Assembly: GCA_019155185.1 (NCBI GenBank)
Contig: CM032795.1
Coordinates: 11,263,795 to 11,327,794, forward strand
From: Beaufortia kweichowensis
Lineage: Eukaryota > Chordata > Actinopteri > Cypriniformes > Gastromyzontidae
Length of the DNA: 64,000 bases
Direction of reading: 5' to 3'
Made by a program: the position numbers and the translations under genes. A model generated the notes under the pieces. That model was not told the DNA's origin and made no database searches. It was given only the letters and a program-made list of their open reading frames with translations. Shown here piece after piece: positions 33,568 to 45,160 of this stretch. The first letter of the stretch is position 1. Each line of letters begins with the position of its first letter.

Positions 33568-33651
33568 AACCGCATGCGGTTTGACATTAAATGTAATTTT
33601 CTCTTCTAATTCAATTCTATTTCATCGTGTTAAAAAGGCAACATTAGATTG

Positions 33652-34845
33652 CAGGGGCGCAACTATCCAGTGTTAGAGGGGTATGCAGCAAAATTTTTGG
33701 CGCCCCCCCCACTTCTAAATAAATAAGTGTGCCGGACATCATCATGTATGGGTTTGAAATAATAAATGTTTATTTTAAAGTATATCAGACACCCACTGTA
33801 AGCCTACCATAATTATATGGTATATATGTACACATATATATATATATATGTATATGTATGTCTGACAGCACAGCTGATCTAACATGAACAGCTAATGGTA
33901 AAAAAAAAAATCTATTTGTTTCCATGATAAACCAGCCTTATTGCATAAGTAATGTTTTCCAGCTTCTAGTCATTTATTGTGCATGCTACCCTATATTTAC
34001 CAGTTGTCATTTTACTTTAATAAAATTGAGATATGTCATGCATGGGATTGGTACCAAAGGGTTTAACCAAAATCTAAATGTAGATATCAGCAACATTATT
34101 TTGCAGTAAGTTAGTAAACACTTGTCAGTCAACATTAATATTTGGAAGCCTCCAAGTTTGGTAGCAAATATATGCATGATTCCACGGTAAACCAGAGATA
34201 TTAAAGTTGTTTTCCAGATTCTTGTCATTTATTGTACATGCTACCTTATATTTTTCAGTTTTCAGCTCAGCAACCTCGGTTTTGCATATTCTAAGCTAGC
34301 TACATATTCTGTCTGCTACATTCCCAGTGTCAGCAAACGCTAGCTAGTCTGTTAACATGAATAACGTATTTGCAAGCCTAAAAGCATAGACGTCACATTT
34401 TAAATCCTACCTGTTGCCTTTCACCATCCACTTATTTAGCTGCTGTCGCATCCCTTGACATGCCATCTCCTTTTCCCTCTTTCTTTTTCTATTTTTAGCC
34501 CCCGATAGCTTTTTTGCTTTATCCATTTTCGAGTTTCAATTACAACTCACTAACGTTACTGCTGCTCACTCAGCGCTGCGCCCCGCCCACTCGCGATATT
34601 ACCCTTCTATGTCTAAATTCTATGATGGAATCTTATGAGGGCACCGGCGCCTACTCTAGCCTGTTAGTCCTCTAAAATTTATATAACTTTTTTTTATATA
34701 TATATATATATATAACTTTTATATAAATTTATATAACTTTTATTATTTTAAAAAAAAAAAAAAAATTAACCATCGCTTTGGCGCCCCCCATGGTGCGGCG
34801 CCCCTATGCGCCGCATATAGCGCATACCCACTTTTTGCGCCACTG
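33652..34845 (-). mobile_element. hAT-type element, 1194 bp, with 8-bp TSD
   Basis: Ends are CAGGGGCGCAAC (left) and the inverse of CAGTGGCGCAAA (right), flanked by the perfect duplication TTAGATTG (33644-33651 and 34846-34853). Subterminal GGCGCCCCCC blocks occur on both sides. A single transposase 5' exon survives on the minus strand, so the copy is an internal-deletion derivative. The left part contains a TATATG-rich microsatellite (33822-33858). Confidence 0.88.
34411..34526 (-). pseudogene. First coding exon of a hAT transposase (ZMYM1-like start)
   Basis: ATG at 34526 begins MDKAKKLSGAKNRKRKREKE, the basic SGA-x-x-R-K-x-R start that precedes TTF-type zinc fingers in hAT transposases related to ZMYM1. 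A minus-strand donor (CAACAG|GTAGG) follows at 34410. No later exons remain inside the element. Confidence 0.6.
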
Positions 34846-35009
34846 TTAGATTGTCTGAAGACAGGCAGCAATGTGTCTGTAAGGGCTTCATTCAATCATG
34901 TTTATTAAAAAGAATATCAATGTTGGAGACCTAATAAGGTGTTATATACACAGCAGTCCGTTAGGTTTCAGACTCATCACTTATGTAAGTTTCATTTGAC
35001 ATTTAGTAC

Positions 35010-35072
35010 AGTAGGTGGCGATAATGCTCCTAAGGAGTTAGTCGCCATTAAACAAGAAGAAGAAGAAGAAGT
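35010..35072 (+). repeat. Dispersed repeat 3' end with (GAA)n tail
   Basis: CAGTAGGTGGCGATAATGCTCC followed by TCGCCATTAAACAAGAAG and a GAA tract matches a 3'-end sequence I know to be very common in cyprinid genomes. It lies 120 bp upstream of znhit1. Confidence 0.5.
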
Positions 35073-35193
35073 CCGTTAGGCGTCAGTATAGGGCACGCTG
35101 AGATTGCGAACCGCCATTAATCCACACAAGAAGAACAGTCTCCAAGCAACTGCAGTACAGTAGTTAGTTCATTTTTTAAACTTCCAGCAAGGC

Positions 35194-36873
35194 ATGGCGG
35201 ACAAGAAAATAGCAGGTATGTGTATCATTGTATAATTCCAAATCAGTTGATTTATAAGTGTGCATAAAGTGGACGGATATAAACACAATTCCCATAATCT
35301 GCTTCACCATGCGTCTCTTGATCTGATGCACATAATATAAACAGGCTAGATGTGCATCACACAGTCCGTCTGATTGTCAGCAACTTCCTGTTAAACGATG
35401 TTTTTCTCTCAGTCCGCTCACAAGATCCGAGCCAGCGGCGCGTACTGGACAGTGCCACGCGCCAGCGCCGTTTGACCCGCCAACTCGAGGCGCTCGAGAA
35501 AGACAACTTCCAGGACGACCCTCACGCGAGCCTCCCGCAGCTGGTCAAGCGGCTCCCGCAGTTCGACGAAAGCAACGAATCCGGTAACGAACCAAGTCGG
35601 TGTTAAGTCCCATCCAGTCGCACATATGCTTCATTACGGAATGTGACTTGGCGGCGTTGGCCGTTCTTTTATCGTTATTGTGTTTCTCTGATGGGGTTTT
35701 CTTTAAAGGTAAGCGGAGGAAAAAGACAAGAGGTGATCATTTTAAACAGAGGTTCCGCAAAAACTTCCAGACTCTTCTGGAGGAGGAGGTGAGAGATCTT
35801 TCACTCGTGTACTTGCCTTGTGCACAGACAACAAGAGACAAAATGCCACAGGGCTGAAATCTGTGCCTCATTTTATAACATTCATTTTCACTCTCTTGAG
35901 TCTTTTATTTCCTGCAGGACTTGAGTGTTAGCGAGGGTCCAAACTATCTGACTGCTTGTGCTGAGCCCTCCAAGTTTCCTCAGAGGCATTTCTGTGCAGT
36001 GTGTGGCTTCCCTTCAAACTACACTTGTGTGTCGTGTGGAGCTCGCTACTGCTGTGTCAGATGTTTAGGAACGCACCATGAGACCAGGTAACCCATAGCT
36101 CACACGTCTGGGGGAAGGTAACATTCAAACACATATTGACATAGAACTGCATAGTTAAGGGTTAAATGATAATCACAATTATTTTGCTTAGAATTTTAAT
36201 CGTAGTTAGGCCTATTCTGTCAGCTTTTTCATTTCACTTGAGCATATGTATTACACTACTGCCAATTAATGCATGTTGTAAACTGCTGTTAAAATTATGT
36301 TTTTGAAAGCGTGCTATCTTCTGTACACTAAAATGAGTTTCTGACCTCATAATGATGATTTATAATTTATTTTTAATATGAATTTATAAATATTAAAAAT
36401 AATTTATAATCCTTTAGAATTTATTTATCAGAATGTATTGTCATTTAATTGGATAAAAAATATTTTTGTATTGTCGTTTAATTGGATAAAATCCAATTGT
36501 CTTCTCTCAGAAAATGGCACTGCCATAAAGTTTACAACAGGGAGCGATCCATTGATTTCAGTGTGATCACAAGGATGCAACTAAAAATGCAAACCCCTAA
36601 TGCAACCAAAGTTAGCAGCGTTTTACGTTGCTGCAGCTTGTCTGTTGACTTATAGGAATTTCAGTGAGATGGGTCCTGTTGTGCTTTGAGTTTTTCTACA
36701 AAAAGGAATATATGGGATTTGTTAAACAGAATATATTAAGAGTTCTCTCTGCTATGAGGACTATGTCCACCAGGTGGCATAAAGTACACTGATGAACTGT
36801 GCAAGGTCAGTTATGTACCATGTGGGTATCATGTTTTCCTTGTCCTTTCAGGTGTCTGAAATGGACAGTATGA
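35194..36873 (+). CDS. znhit1: Zinc finger HIT domain-containing protein 1 (SRCAP/SWR1 complex subunit)
   Basis: Five exons: 35194-35215, 35413-35583, 35709-35788, 35918-36087 and 36852-36873. They sum to 465 nt, giving 154 residues, the length of human ZNHIT1. Landmarks are MADKK, SQDPSQRRVLD, the basic KRRKKTRGDHFK region, and the HIT zinc finger at 117-149 (CAVC, CVSC, CVRC and HHETRC), ending CLKWTV. In other vertebrates the protein is a nuclear subunit of the SRCAP complex that helps exchange H2A.Z into chromatin. All cysteines and histidines of the finger are present and the structure looks intact. It is a single housekeeping-type gene with no ISRE, which marks the edge between the array and the conserved block. 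Confidence 0.97.
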
Positions 36874-36879
36874 TTTGTT

Positions 36880-38050
36880 CGTCTGTGCTGAACTGCTGTC
36901 AATCAAAACAAGCTGAAGTTCTGGGTAATATTGCATTTAGAGAATTTTACGTTCTTCAGTATCTTGTGTTTTCTCAAAAGTATAGCAGTTGCACATTTGA
37001 CTGCAGTCATCATTTTGACGTGTTAAAATTTTAGCTCAGGCTGCAAAATTCACCCTGTTTCACTTTAGTTCTACACAAATGGATCATATTCTATATCATT
37101 TAATAAAATAGATGAAACATTTGACAAAAACAGCTGTTAAGGTAATCTCAGATTTATCATAATTGAGGCAAACTGCAGCATGTGAAATGTTTTATCTTGA
37201 GTTTTGTGACTTATACAATTGATTAATATTTTCCTAAGACTGAATTGTAAATCTCTGTACATATGTTTATATTCTATTGTAGTAAAATGTTTGCAACAAA
37301 TGAATCTAGAGGTGTTACTCTTTGGGCAGGTCCATGACCTGTTATGGCTAATTACAAGTTAGAAAATATAAGATATTCCACAATTTTAGTGAACCATTGT
37401 AGAGTTGTTTTGTTGAGCAGACTCTTAGTGATGTATTTGCAGCATCGCAGCAACAGTTGAGATGTACAATACTGAGATAAATAATTGGAGGGTCCTGAGT
37501 GATATTCATATGTATATGTGATTTTCCTCCATAAGATGACCTGCTTGTAAATAATAAAAGAGCCTTTATTTTGAATACTGATATGAATGGACTCCTCTGG
37601 GACGCATCTCATGTGAACCCAAAACAAATTTTGAAAGTATTATTTTTTCATTCAATAAAAAATGTTAAGGTATTAAAATACATGTATAATTTATTATCAT
37701 TGTTGCTGACATTAATATAAATTTGAACTAGAAAAATACAATTATATCATAATGAGCACCAACATGTTTTGAATTTACGTTGTTTAAACATAAACAGAAT
37801 GAGTAAATGTTTTTTGTCATTTTTGTAGACAAAACATTCTGTGTGTTTTAAAGAAAAGATTACGAGTAGAATAGAGCTTCATTTTGGTGTAAAACCTAAA
37901 ATTTTGAGTATATAATTTGCCTTTGTTTGTATTTGCCAAATACATGGATCATTAACATATAAACAGCATGAAAGTAAGTAATTTTCCATTGTCATTAAAT
38001 CTTTTAGGCAGAACCCTGAGCATGTGTTTAAATAACTCTGTGTGGCCCCA
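36880..38050. other. Intergenic between convergent znhit1 and mogat genes
   Basis: AT-rich 3' flanks. Candidate polyadenylation AATAAA sites lie on the plus strand near 37103 and 37655. No gene seen. Confidence 0.4.
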
Positions 38051-38056
38051 GTGTTT

Positions 38057-41000
38057 TTAGATGATGCGTAGCTCATGTGTGTCAGCCAGTCCGCAGCTGG
38101 TCTTATGTTTATGGAAAAGTTCAGACAGAGCCTCCATGTATAACTTGTGATAATAATCCACCTGTTCTTGTGATGGATTGTGAACCTGAGGAACAGTTAT
38201 AGGATGGCCAACTGAAAAAGACAAAGGTAAATTCAAACAATTATTTCTGATGTGTTCTTGGCCAGACTGACAGCAAAAGAATTAAAGTTATTGAGAAAAA
38301 TGTCTAAACATAAATAACCGAAAGTGCTTCTTTCCATTAACATTTCAGTAGAATAGAGCATATGGTAATGGAATGCAAAAATGGTAACGTGAGCTGTACT
38401 GTAAGTCTTTTAAACTGACCCACAGTGGTGACAGGACTTCTGTAGGGCAGGAGCAGCCAGCGCTCCCCAGTGAAGAGACATGGAGCAAATCCCATAACCT
38501 GCTTAAAAAGAGCCTGCAGCCGTCGACCTACGCTGCCCTCAGATAGAACCACCTGCGTGAACAGCTCATTCTCACCGAAAGAGTACACAGGAACCAGGTC
38601 AGCCCTAAGTAAACAGCAAGGAGATGAGGGATGTAGTGAGACACAGAAAAACTGAATAAACTGTATAGTATACTATACTCTACCAGGATATCTTAGCTTT
38701 GTTTCTTAAGTGTTTTGCTGCTCTCATTTAGAGATTAAATCTCTTCTAAGAAAACTAATGCTTCAAAAATGACCATTCTATCATTGTTCACTGATCCTCA
38801 TGCACACAAAATCTACTGATCAATTTGTTTGACTACAAGAGGTACAAAAATCAGTGAGATTTGATGTCACTGACATGTTTTCCCATTTGGTTTCAGCTCT
38901 CAGGTTGAGGATAAACTGAGGATAAATAAATGTAAAAGATTTTTTTCAATTTTAGATTTTGAAAATTAAGGCTAGTTATTTGTTTCAGTCAGTACAATTG
39001 TTTTTCTTTTTGAAAATTGTTCTCTTTCTCTCACCCATGTTCAAGTGCCAGTCGTACAAAGCCTTTCCTCTGTCTCATGACTACAGTGTTTACTCCTGGA
39101 GACGAGGCGAGCGATTCCTCTGCCCCACCAATGATAATGACCACAGCATTGCCCAAACCCATTCTGCTCAGCGCAAAATCTAAACTTGCTTTACTGACAG
39201 GCAACAAACCTAAAAAGAAAAAAGACAGAGAAGCATTTTATTTAAACGGATTGATTGAAATTTTACTTTCCTTTCTAATGTGACACAATCAATCACTAAT
39301 CACAACTAAGAATCACTGCTAAGAAGTGCTAAACCTGCAACATGTACAATGTATTTTCATGATATATGTATGCTTTCTATTAAATTTCAAAAGATTTGTC
39401 ACATCATTTCTGAATCTTAACATCCACAATCAGTCTCTCTTTGCTCATGTCTGATACTTATTATGCATAAACAGTGGGATATTATTGGTACAAAGTGTCC
39501 TGTGCAGTTGCTCATCAAAAACTTCACTGATATCTTGTTATAGGACATTAATATATTATAATAATTATTTAGTTATATAATTAAAGTTATTATATGTACA
39601 TGGCATGAATATTTCATATCATATATTGTGTACACCTTAATATGCCTTTCTCTCGTCTCCTCTTTCACAGATACTGACCTGCACGCAAAATATATTCTCT
39701 GAAGAGAGGAAGGCGGAAAAGTCCGGCCAAGACTGCAAGAGTGGGTCGTACTCCAGGGTAGGTTTCAGCAAATCCATTACGGTCTGTACTGAAACATGAG
39801 AATGCTCCCACACACATGATACCGTGGGGGTGGCAACCTAGAATATAGTTTTTACTGGTACTCAACTCGGCAGTCTTTACAAGCTGAGAGTGGACGAGAG
39901 ATAAGGAAAGGGGAGTGAAGTCAGGGTGGTAAGATTTATTGTACAGGGTTTTAAGACAAATATTTATTTATTGGGCATAATGGTTATGCTGGCAACCTTC
40001 ACAGGGAAGTAGTCTCTGAAGTGTCTCCATACTTCCCAGCCTCTCACAAACTTTGTTCTCCTGCCACCTGGTGGACACAGACAAATACACAACCATGGTA
40101 AAAAGCATCTGGGTTTGGCTGATTAGCATAAGACCGTAGGCTTCTGCTGCAAGATGCTGTTATTCATATTTTCATTTTAGAGGAAGACAGCCTTTTTCCC
40201 TATTGACGGCCATTTGATACTATAGAATAGAGTCTTAAATAGAGTGCACATATATAGTGCAAAATTGTTGGCTGTATATATATTCTCTGTTTGTTCCTCT
40301 TTGTCACTGCTTCATACTACACACATGAATAACATGAATGTGTCTGGATTCCATCCCAGCAAATATTTGTGGTGGTGGTTTATGCTTATGTGTGACTGCC
40401 AGCTGCAAGGCACCAGTCTGCTCTCTTTCCAACCTAGGCAGTCAAAGGGCTTTTTATTTCCCTGTGTGTAATGCTTTTTTCAATTTTATGATTATTTGAA
40501 ATAAATATTACTCTGCGCTCAACTAATGCTAATATAGTAATGATCAGACAGTGCTGTTGTTTTCTACAAATATTGGTAAATGTAGTATTGTATATTTAGG
40601 ATATTATGCTTTCACTATTTTACCATAACATTAATCCTGTGAATCTGTATTGTAATTTCCCTAGCGTTAATCTTGGAACATGACAAAAAAAATGTGTATA
40701 ACATATTTTGGGATTGTATTTGTAGTCCTAGACTTACCTCTCTCGGGTGTGTACCAATCATAGATCTGCCAGGTAAAGTAGAGAGTGGGAATGAGCCACA
40801 GAGATGTAAACATTAGATACACCATCAAAACTAGACAGCACAATCCTACACAAACACACAGCGGCACATGCTGTTAGCATTTACAGTACACTGATTCAAA
40901 GGACAGAAAACACACTGAGATGCATGTCATTGCCATACCACATGTATTGTCTGTACGTGTGATTGTGTGTGTTTGCTGCAGGTCTTACCTAAAAACAGAA

Positions 41001-41996
41001 ATGAAAACACCCATTGTAAAACACTTATGTCCTCAATAAACATTGTCCATTGGGACTTTTCCTCCTTCCTCCTTAACTCAGAAACTTAGAATAAGAAAGA
41101 GAAGAAACAGATTTAACGTGTGCATTCATTTGTGTACAGTATTTATGGTTGATCCTTGTTTTGAGCTTTTAACTCCAAAGGAGGTGTACTGCATGCTGCA
41201 AATAATTAATAATAATAAATAAATTCAATTGAAAATAAAATGTATAATAACATTTTAAATGTACATGTTAAATAATAAATATGAACATTCCTGAGAGCAT
41301 GTGATTAAACCAATAGCATGAACCTGTCCATGCAGACAAAAAAGCTATGACATAATTTGAAATATCTTCAGTGAACCATTTTGTGGCCACAGGTTGAGTA
41401 GATAAAGCACTGAGCCTTCACTTGTGTAACCTGTTGCACCTGACGTGTGCAAGAGCAGACAACTAAGATAAAGCAATTCTCCCACATTTAGACTAGCCTT
41501 CATTTCAATTACGTCAGCACCCATCATTTTAGTGTATAGCGTATATTACATTTACATTTGGTCAGATGCTTTTATCCAAAGCTACGTACAGAGGAGGCAA
41601 ACAATAGTGACCCTGCCTGTGAAAACCTTTTTTATGTACTGTTTTCTACATAAAATCGTCCTACATAATGTAAAGAACATTCTGTAAAAATATAACCTTG
41701 ACATATAATATTGACAGAGTAATGACAAAGATTGAAATCATAGTGATATTTATAGGTGAAATCAAACTTTAATGCTAAACTTTTTTGTCATCACATAATT
41801 TGATTTTGAGACTTTAGCCTGGTTTTCACAGACAGGGTCCCAAATGCAGCGAAACTGTATATTACAGCAGAATCATACAATAATTGTACTAATTTTTAAA
41901 ACATTGTTTAATATAATTATAGGCTTGCATATGATTTTATGGAATTCTTTAGTGAAATCTTTAAAATATCGAAAACTTACCGCTATCTCTTCCCAT
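38057..41996 (-). CDS. mogat3: DGAT2-family monoacylglycerol acyltransferase (mogat3/mogat2-like), 336 aa
   Basis: Eight minus-strand exons: 41981-41996 (MGRDS), 40989-41084, 40738-40845, 39997-40067, 39679-39883, 39035-39209, 38420-38604 and 38057-38211. The total is 1011 nt, all in phase. A hydrophobic N-terminal hairpin lies at about 23-60. The catalytic HPHG is at 115-118 (ILGCHPHGIMCVGAF). The DGAT2 signature RKGFVRLALEHGADLVPVYS leads into FGENE, and the C-terminal part has GHPITVPQ. The enzyme acylates monoacylglycerol to diacylglycerol at the ER membrane (fat absorption and triglyceride synthesis). It sits next to znhit1, as MOGAT3 does in human 7q22.1, which favours mogat3; mogat2 cannot be excluded by sequence alone. 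No disabling change seen. Confidence 0.9.
41615..41835. repeat. Dispersed repeat, copy 1
   Basis: Shares about 190 bp with 52745-52935. Common anchors are CTGTTTTCTACATAAAATC near the start and GACTTTAGCCTGGTTTTCAC at the end, in the same order and orientation. Family not identified. It lies just upstream of mogat exon 2. Confidence 0.65.
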
Positions 41997-41999
41997 TAG

Positions 42000-44550
42000 G
42001 TGCCCAGTTTTGATCTTTGTGGCAAATTATTCCACTTCCTGACCGTAGCTCACAGACGACTCGAGTTTGCATTTGTTTGCACTTTGATCGGTTCAATTGG
42101 TCAAGCAGATAACGATCTAATCTCTAATAACCTGAGTATAAATACATGTGGGCAGGTCCAGGGCTGGAGATCTGGTGTAGATCTCAAACTTCTCATAAAT
42201 GTGTGTCCTGTCCACATGACTAAAATCAGTTTAAACCGTTCCAGTAGAGAAGGGAGTTGAAGTCTTTCTTGTAATGCCCAGGCAGCGACAACGCAATGAT
42301 CGCGTGCTCTTCCGATAGAATAGACATAGGGACGCGAGATGTTTGTAAATCTGGGGATTTCTCTTGAATAAATCGTGCAACAGGGCGTCTGGTTGAATAA
42401 AGAACACGTCTCGCGAGCGCACGCGGTGGACAGCTGTAATAGGGCGGAGCGAGTGTGTGCGCGCAGCTTGCTCAACCGCTGGTGTTGAGAAATGTTGCCT
42501 ACTAGTGCCTAATATTGTGTCCTGCTGCAGTGACCTGTTGCACAAAGGAAACCGTGGACCGGGAGCAAGCTCTCAAACCAACCTCATTTTAATTTGTCCT
42601 CTATTTTACTTGTAAAACATTAAAACGGAATACTTGTTTACAAATATTGTGGGAACCAATCAATAATGTTATTACGTATCCATCAATAACTCTTTTATCA
42701 ATATCAGTCTATGTTATGTATCAATACCAAATAGAACCCCATGTACCTTATATTTATTGTCAACAAGCAACCAACACAAATGTGTATATTTTAATTCATG
42801 TATATACACATTTCAAACTTTTTAATATTGTAGTATTTATTAATCTATCAAACAAATTAATGTGCATCAGGTAAAAAACAAGCATGTATTTTTGTTTGGT
42901 ATGCTTAACTGTTGTCTGACTAATGTTTTTAATAGTCACCTTTTTCACACTTACTATCCGTATTTAATTTATGCCACCGGTCATTTATGCACGCACAAAA
43001 GTGAATCTTAAAGCTACCTGACCTAAATGTTTGTTGACAGATTTTGTGTTTTAAGTGATGTCAGATAACTCTGTAACTGTGATTTCCAGAGGTTTGAAAT
43101 ATTCAGGACTGTTAGCAAATATCATATACAGGCATTATCATGTTGACAGAATAAACAGCCAATGAAATGTTTTTATTTTATTTTTTGAAATTTAGTTATT
43201 TAGGGAACCAAAATGGTTCTTCTATAGCATCTGTTCCATTAGCATAATTTTTCAATTGTTTCAAAAACATTTGTACCATGGACTTTACATCTCCGGTCAT
43301 TAGTTTAAAACAATGAAAAGTAAATAAATAATGCAAATTAGAAACAAGTAAAGGTGACAAGAAGCAGCATTCTAGCTTTAGACAGACAATAACACTTAAA
43401 ACTGTTTCTATCTCGGTTCTGTAAAACAGCAAAAGTTATTCACATAAGCAGCAGAATCAAAGTAACCTCTGCATCTTACACAACAAGTTTTCATTGGAAA
43501 GCTTTTCCAGTATTACTCCATGTCCTTGCACTTCTTTTTACATCTTTATTCTCAATATCAGTAAGCATCAGGGCTTCATTAATCATGCACTCTTAAGAAT
43601 AAATGCTCTTAAATACATTAAGGATTCTCATTAAGGACCTTTTTACTTTATACTGTGTAGGTTCTTATGGTCAGTGAATTGATTTGTGGTGCTGTACCTG
43701 AACTGGTTAACATTCGAACGCTTTGACACCAATGATATTAAAAAATATTTATATATGTGCCCATTTGAATGTTATGAGACAGCATATTCTATTTCTGTGT
43801 TCCAGGTCTTTCTTTTGTGCAAAGTAAAAGTGTGATCATTACTGTTTAATGGCTGATTTCTGGTTTTCTTAGATAGAGTCTTATTCAGTCGCATGAGCTA
43901 CTCCAATTAAATGTGTGATGACACAATGATTCTCTGTCGTCCTGAAGTGTGAGTGCTTCACTGTTATTTTTATCTTTTATTTCCCATGTCTTCATATCTC
44001 ACAGTTCTCCTTCACTGCTTCTTTAGCTTGTTGTTATCTCATTCCAGGCATGGATAGCTTGTGCAGGAGAGGTTTAGCTATTAATAAAGTAATGGAAGTG
44101 TGAAAGCGGAGAGGGAGATGTAGGGAAATAGGGGAGGTTTATTGTAGAATGAAGCATAAGGCATTACCCAAGTTTGGGGTAATATAGGTCTCCCTAATTT
44201 CTTAGTTCTGCCATCTGTAGTCTTTGAGTGTAATTTCAGAATTCTGGGTTATGGGCACGAGAATTGTAATTTACCCGTACAAGTGACAGTAGGTGGTATC
44301 TAGCTAATCTAAAGAATCCATAATTCATATGGGTAAATTCAAGTTTTGTCTGGATTTGAAAAAGGAAATACTCAGCAATGTTTTATGTTGGTGGATGTAT
44401 TAGGGATTGTTGCCTCGATTGCCTCGCGCTGACAGACTGCTTACGTCTGCACATAACGCAGACAAGATTGTAAATACGTGCGTCGAATCAGCTGTCAGAA
44501 AGGTGGAGGCAAGGGCAGAATGTAAACGTAACGACAGCATAACAACAATA
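42000..44550. other. Intergenic; GC-richer patch 42260-42480 may be a promoter region
   Basis: Between the divergent mogat and nyap1 genes. The patch at 42260-42480 is richer in CpG than its surroundings (TCGCGAGCGCACGCGG) and could belong to the mogat promoter or an unseen 5' exon. No coding exon can be supported. Confidence 0.35.
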
Positions 44551-44559
44551 GCGAGATTT

Positions 44560-45160
44560 TATATCTAGTACGGAGGGTGCAGAAAATGTCTCCCTTTACA
44601 GAAACAGCAGCATGATACAACGTCATTTTGGGAGAGCGAGGCGCGCAGCTCGGCATCTGTTTCTCTTGTGACTGACGATCACCAAACCGAGAACTGCAAT
44701 ATTAATATTAATATCAGCGCTTGCTGAGCGAAGTGCGCCGCCACCGCCGACCTATCTGTTTATCTGTGGGTCTGCATGCATTACCGCGAAACGTCTCGAA
44801 ACGACTGCATTTGTGAATGGTTCTGTGGCCTGCTTTGAACGGATGTTTTTTTTCTTCAACGTCGCAGTGAACTGCACCATGGATAACGAAGCGCTTTCTC
44901 ATCGCGCTCCGCGAGCTCAGCGCGGAGGGTGAATGGGGATGAGGATGTTGTTTACAAAAAGCAGCCAGCCGTCAGCGCACTGATGCTCAGTCTGCCGAGA
45001 TATAATTTCGCGTCTGATCTTTTATGACACGTTTGGAAATTGCTGTCACCACCGTCTTTGGTCTATGAAGAGGGCAATGTCATCGTCAGCAGACCGGCGT
45101 GGATTTGTTGTTGCCTGATTTTACTACTTGTCCTCCGCAATTCGACTTCGACTCGTTTAT
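44560..45160 (+). promoter_or_regulatory. nyap1: CpG-rich promoter and probable non-coding first exon of nyap1
   Basis: A sharp rise in CpG (for example CGCCGCCACCGCCGACC near 44728) in otherwise AT-rich DNA ends at a consensus plus-strand donor, CGTTTAT|GTAAGT, with GT at 45161. The next plus-strand coding exon is 12.6 kb away, at 57.7 kb. Brain-type genes such as NYAP1 often have a CpG-island promoter with a non-coding exon far upstream. The link to nyap1 is inferred from strand and position only. Confidence 0.4.
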
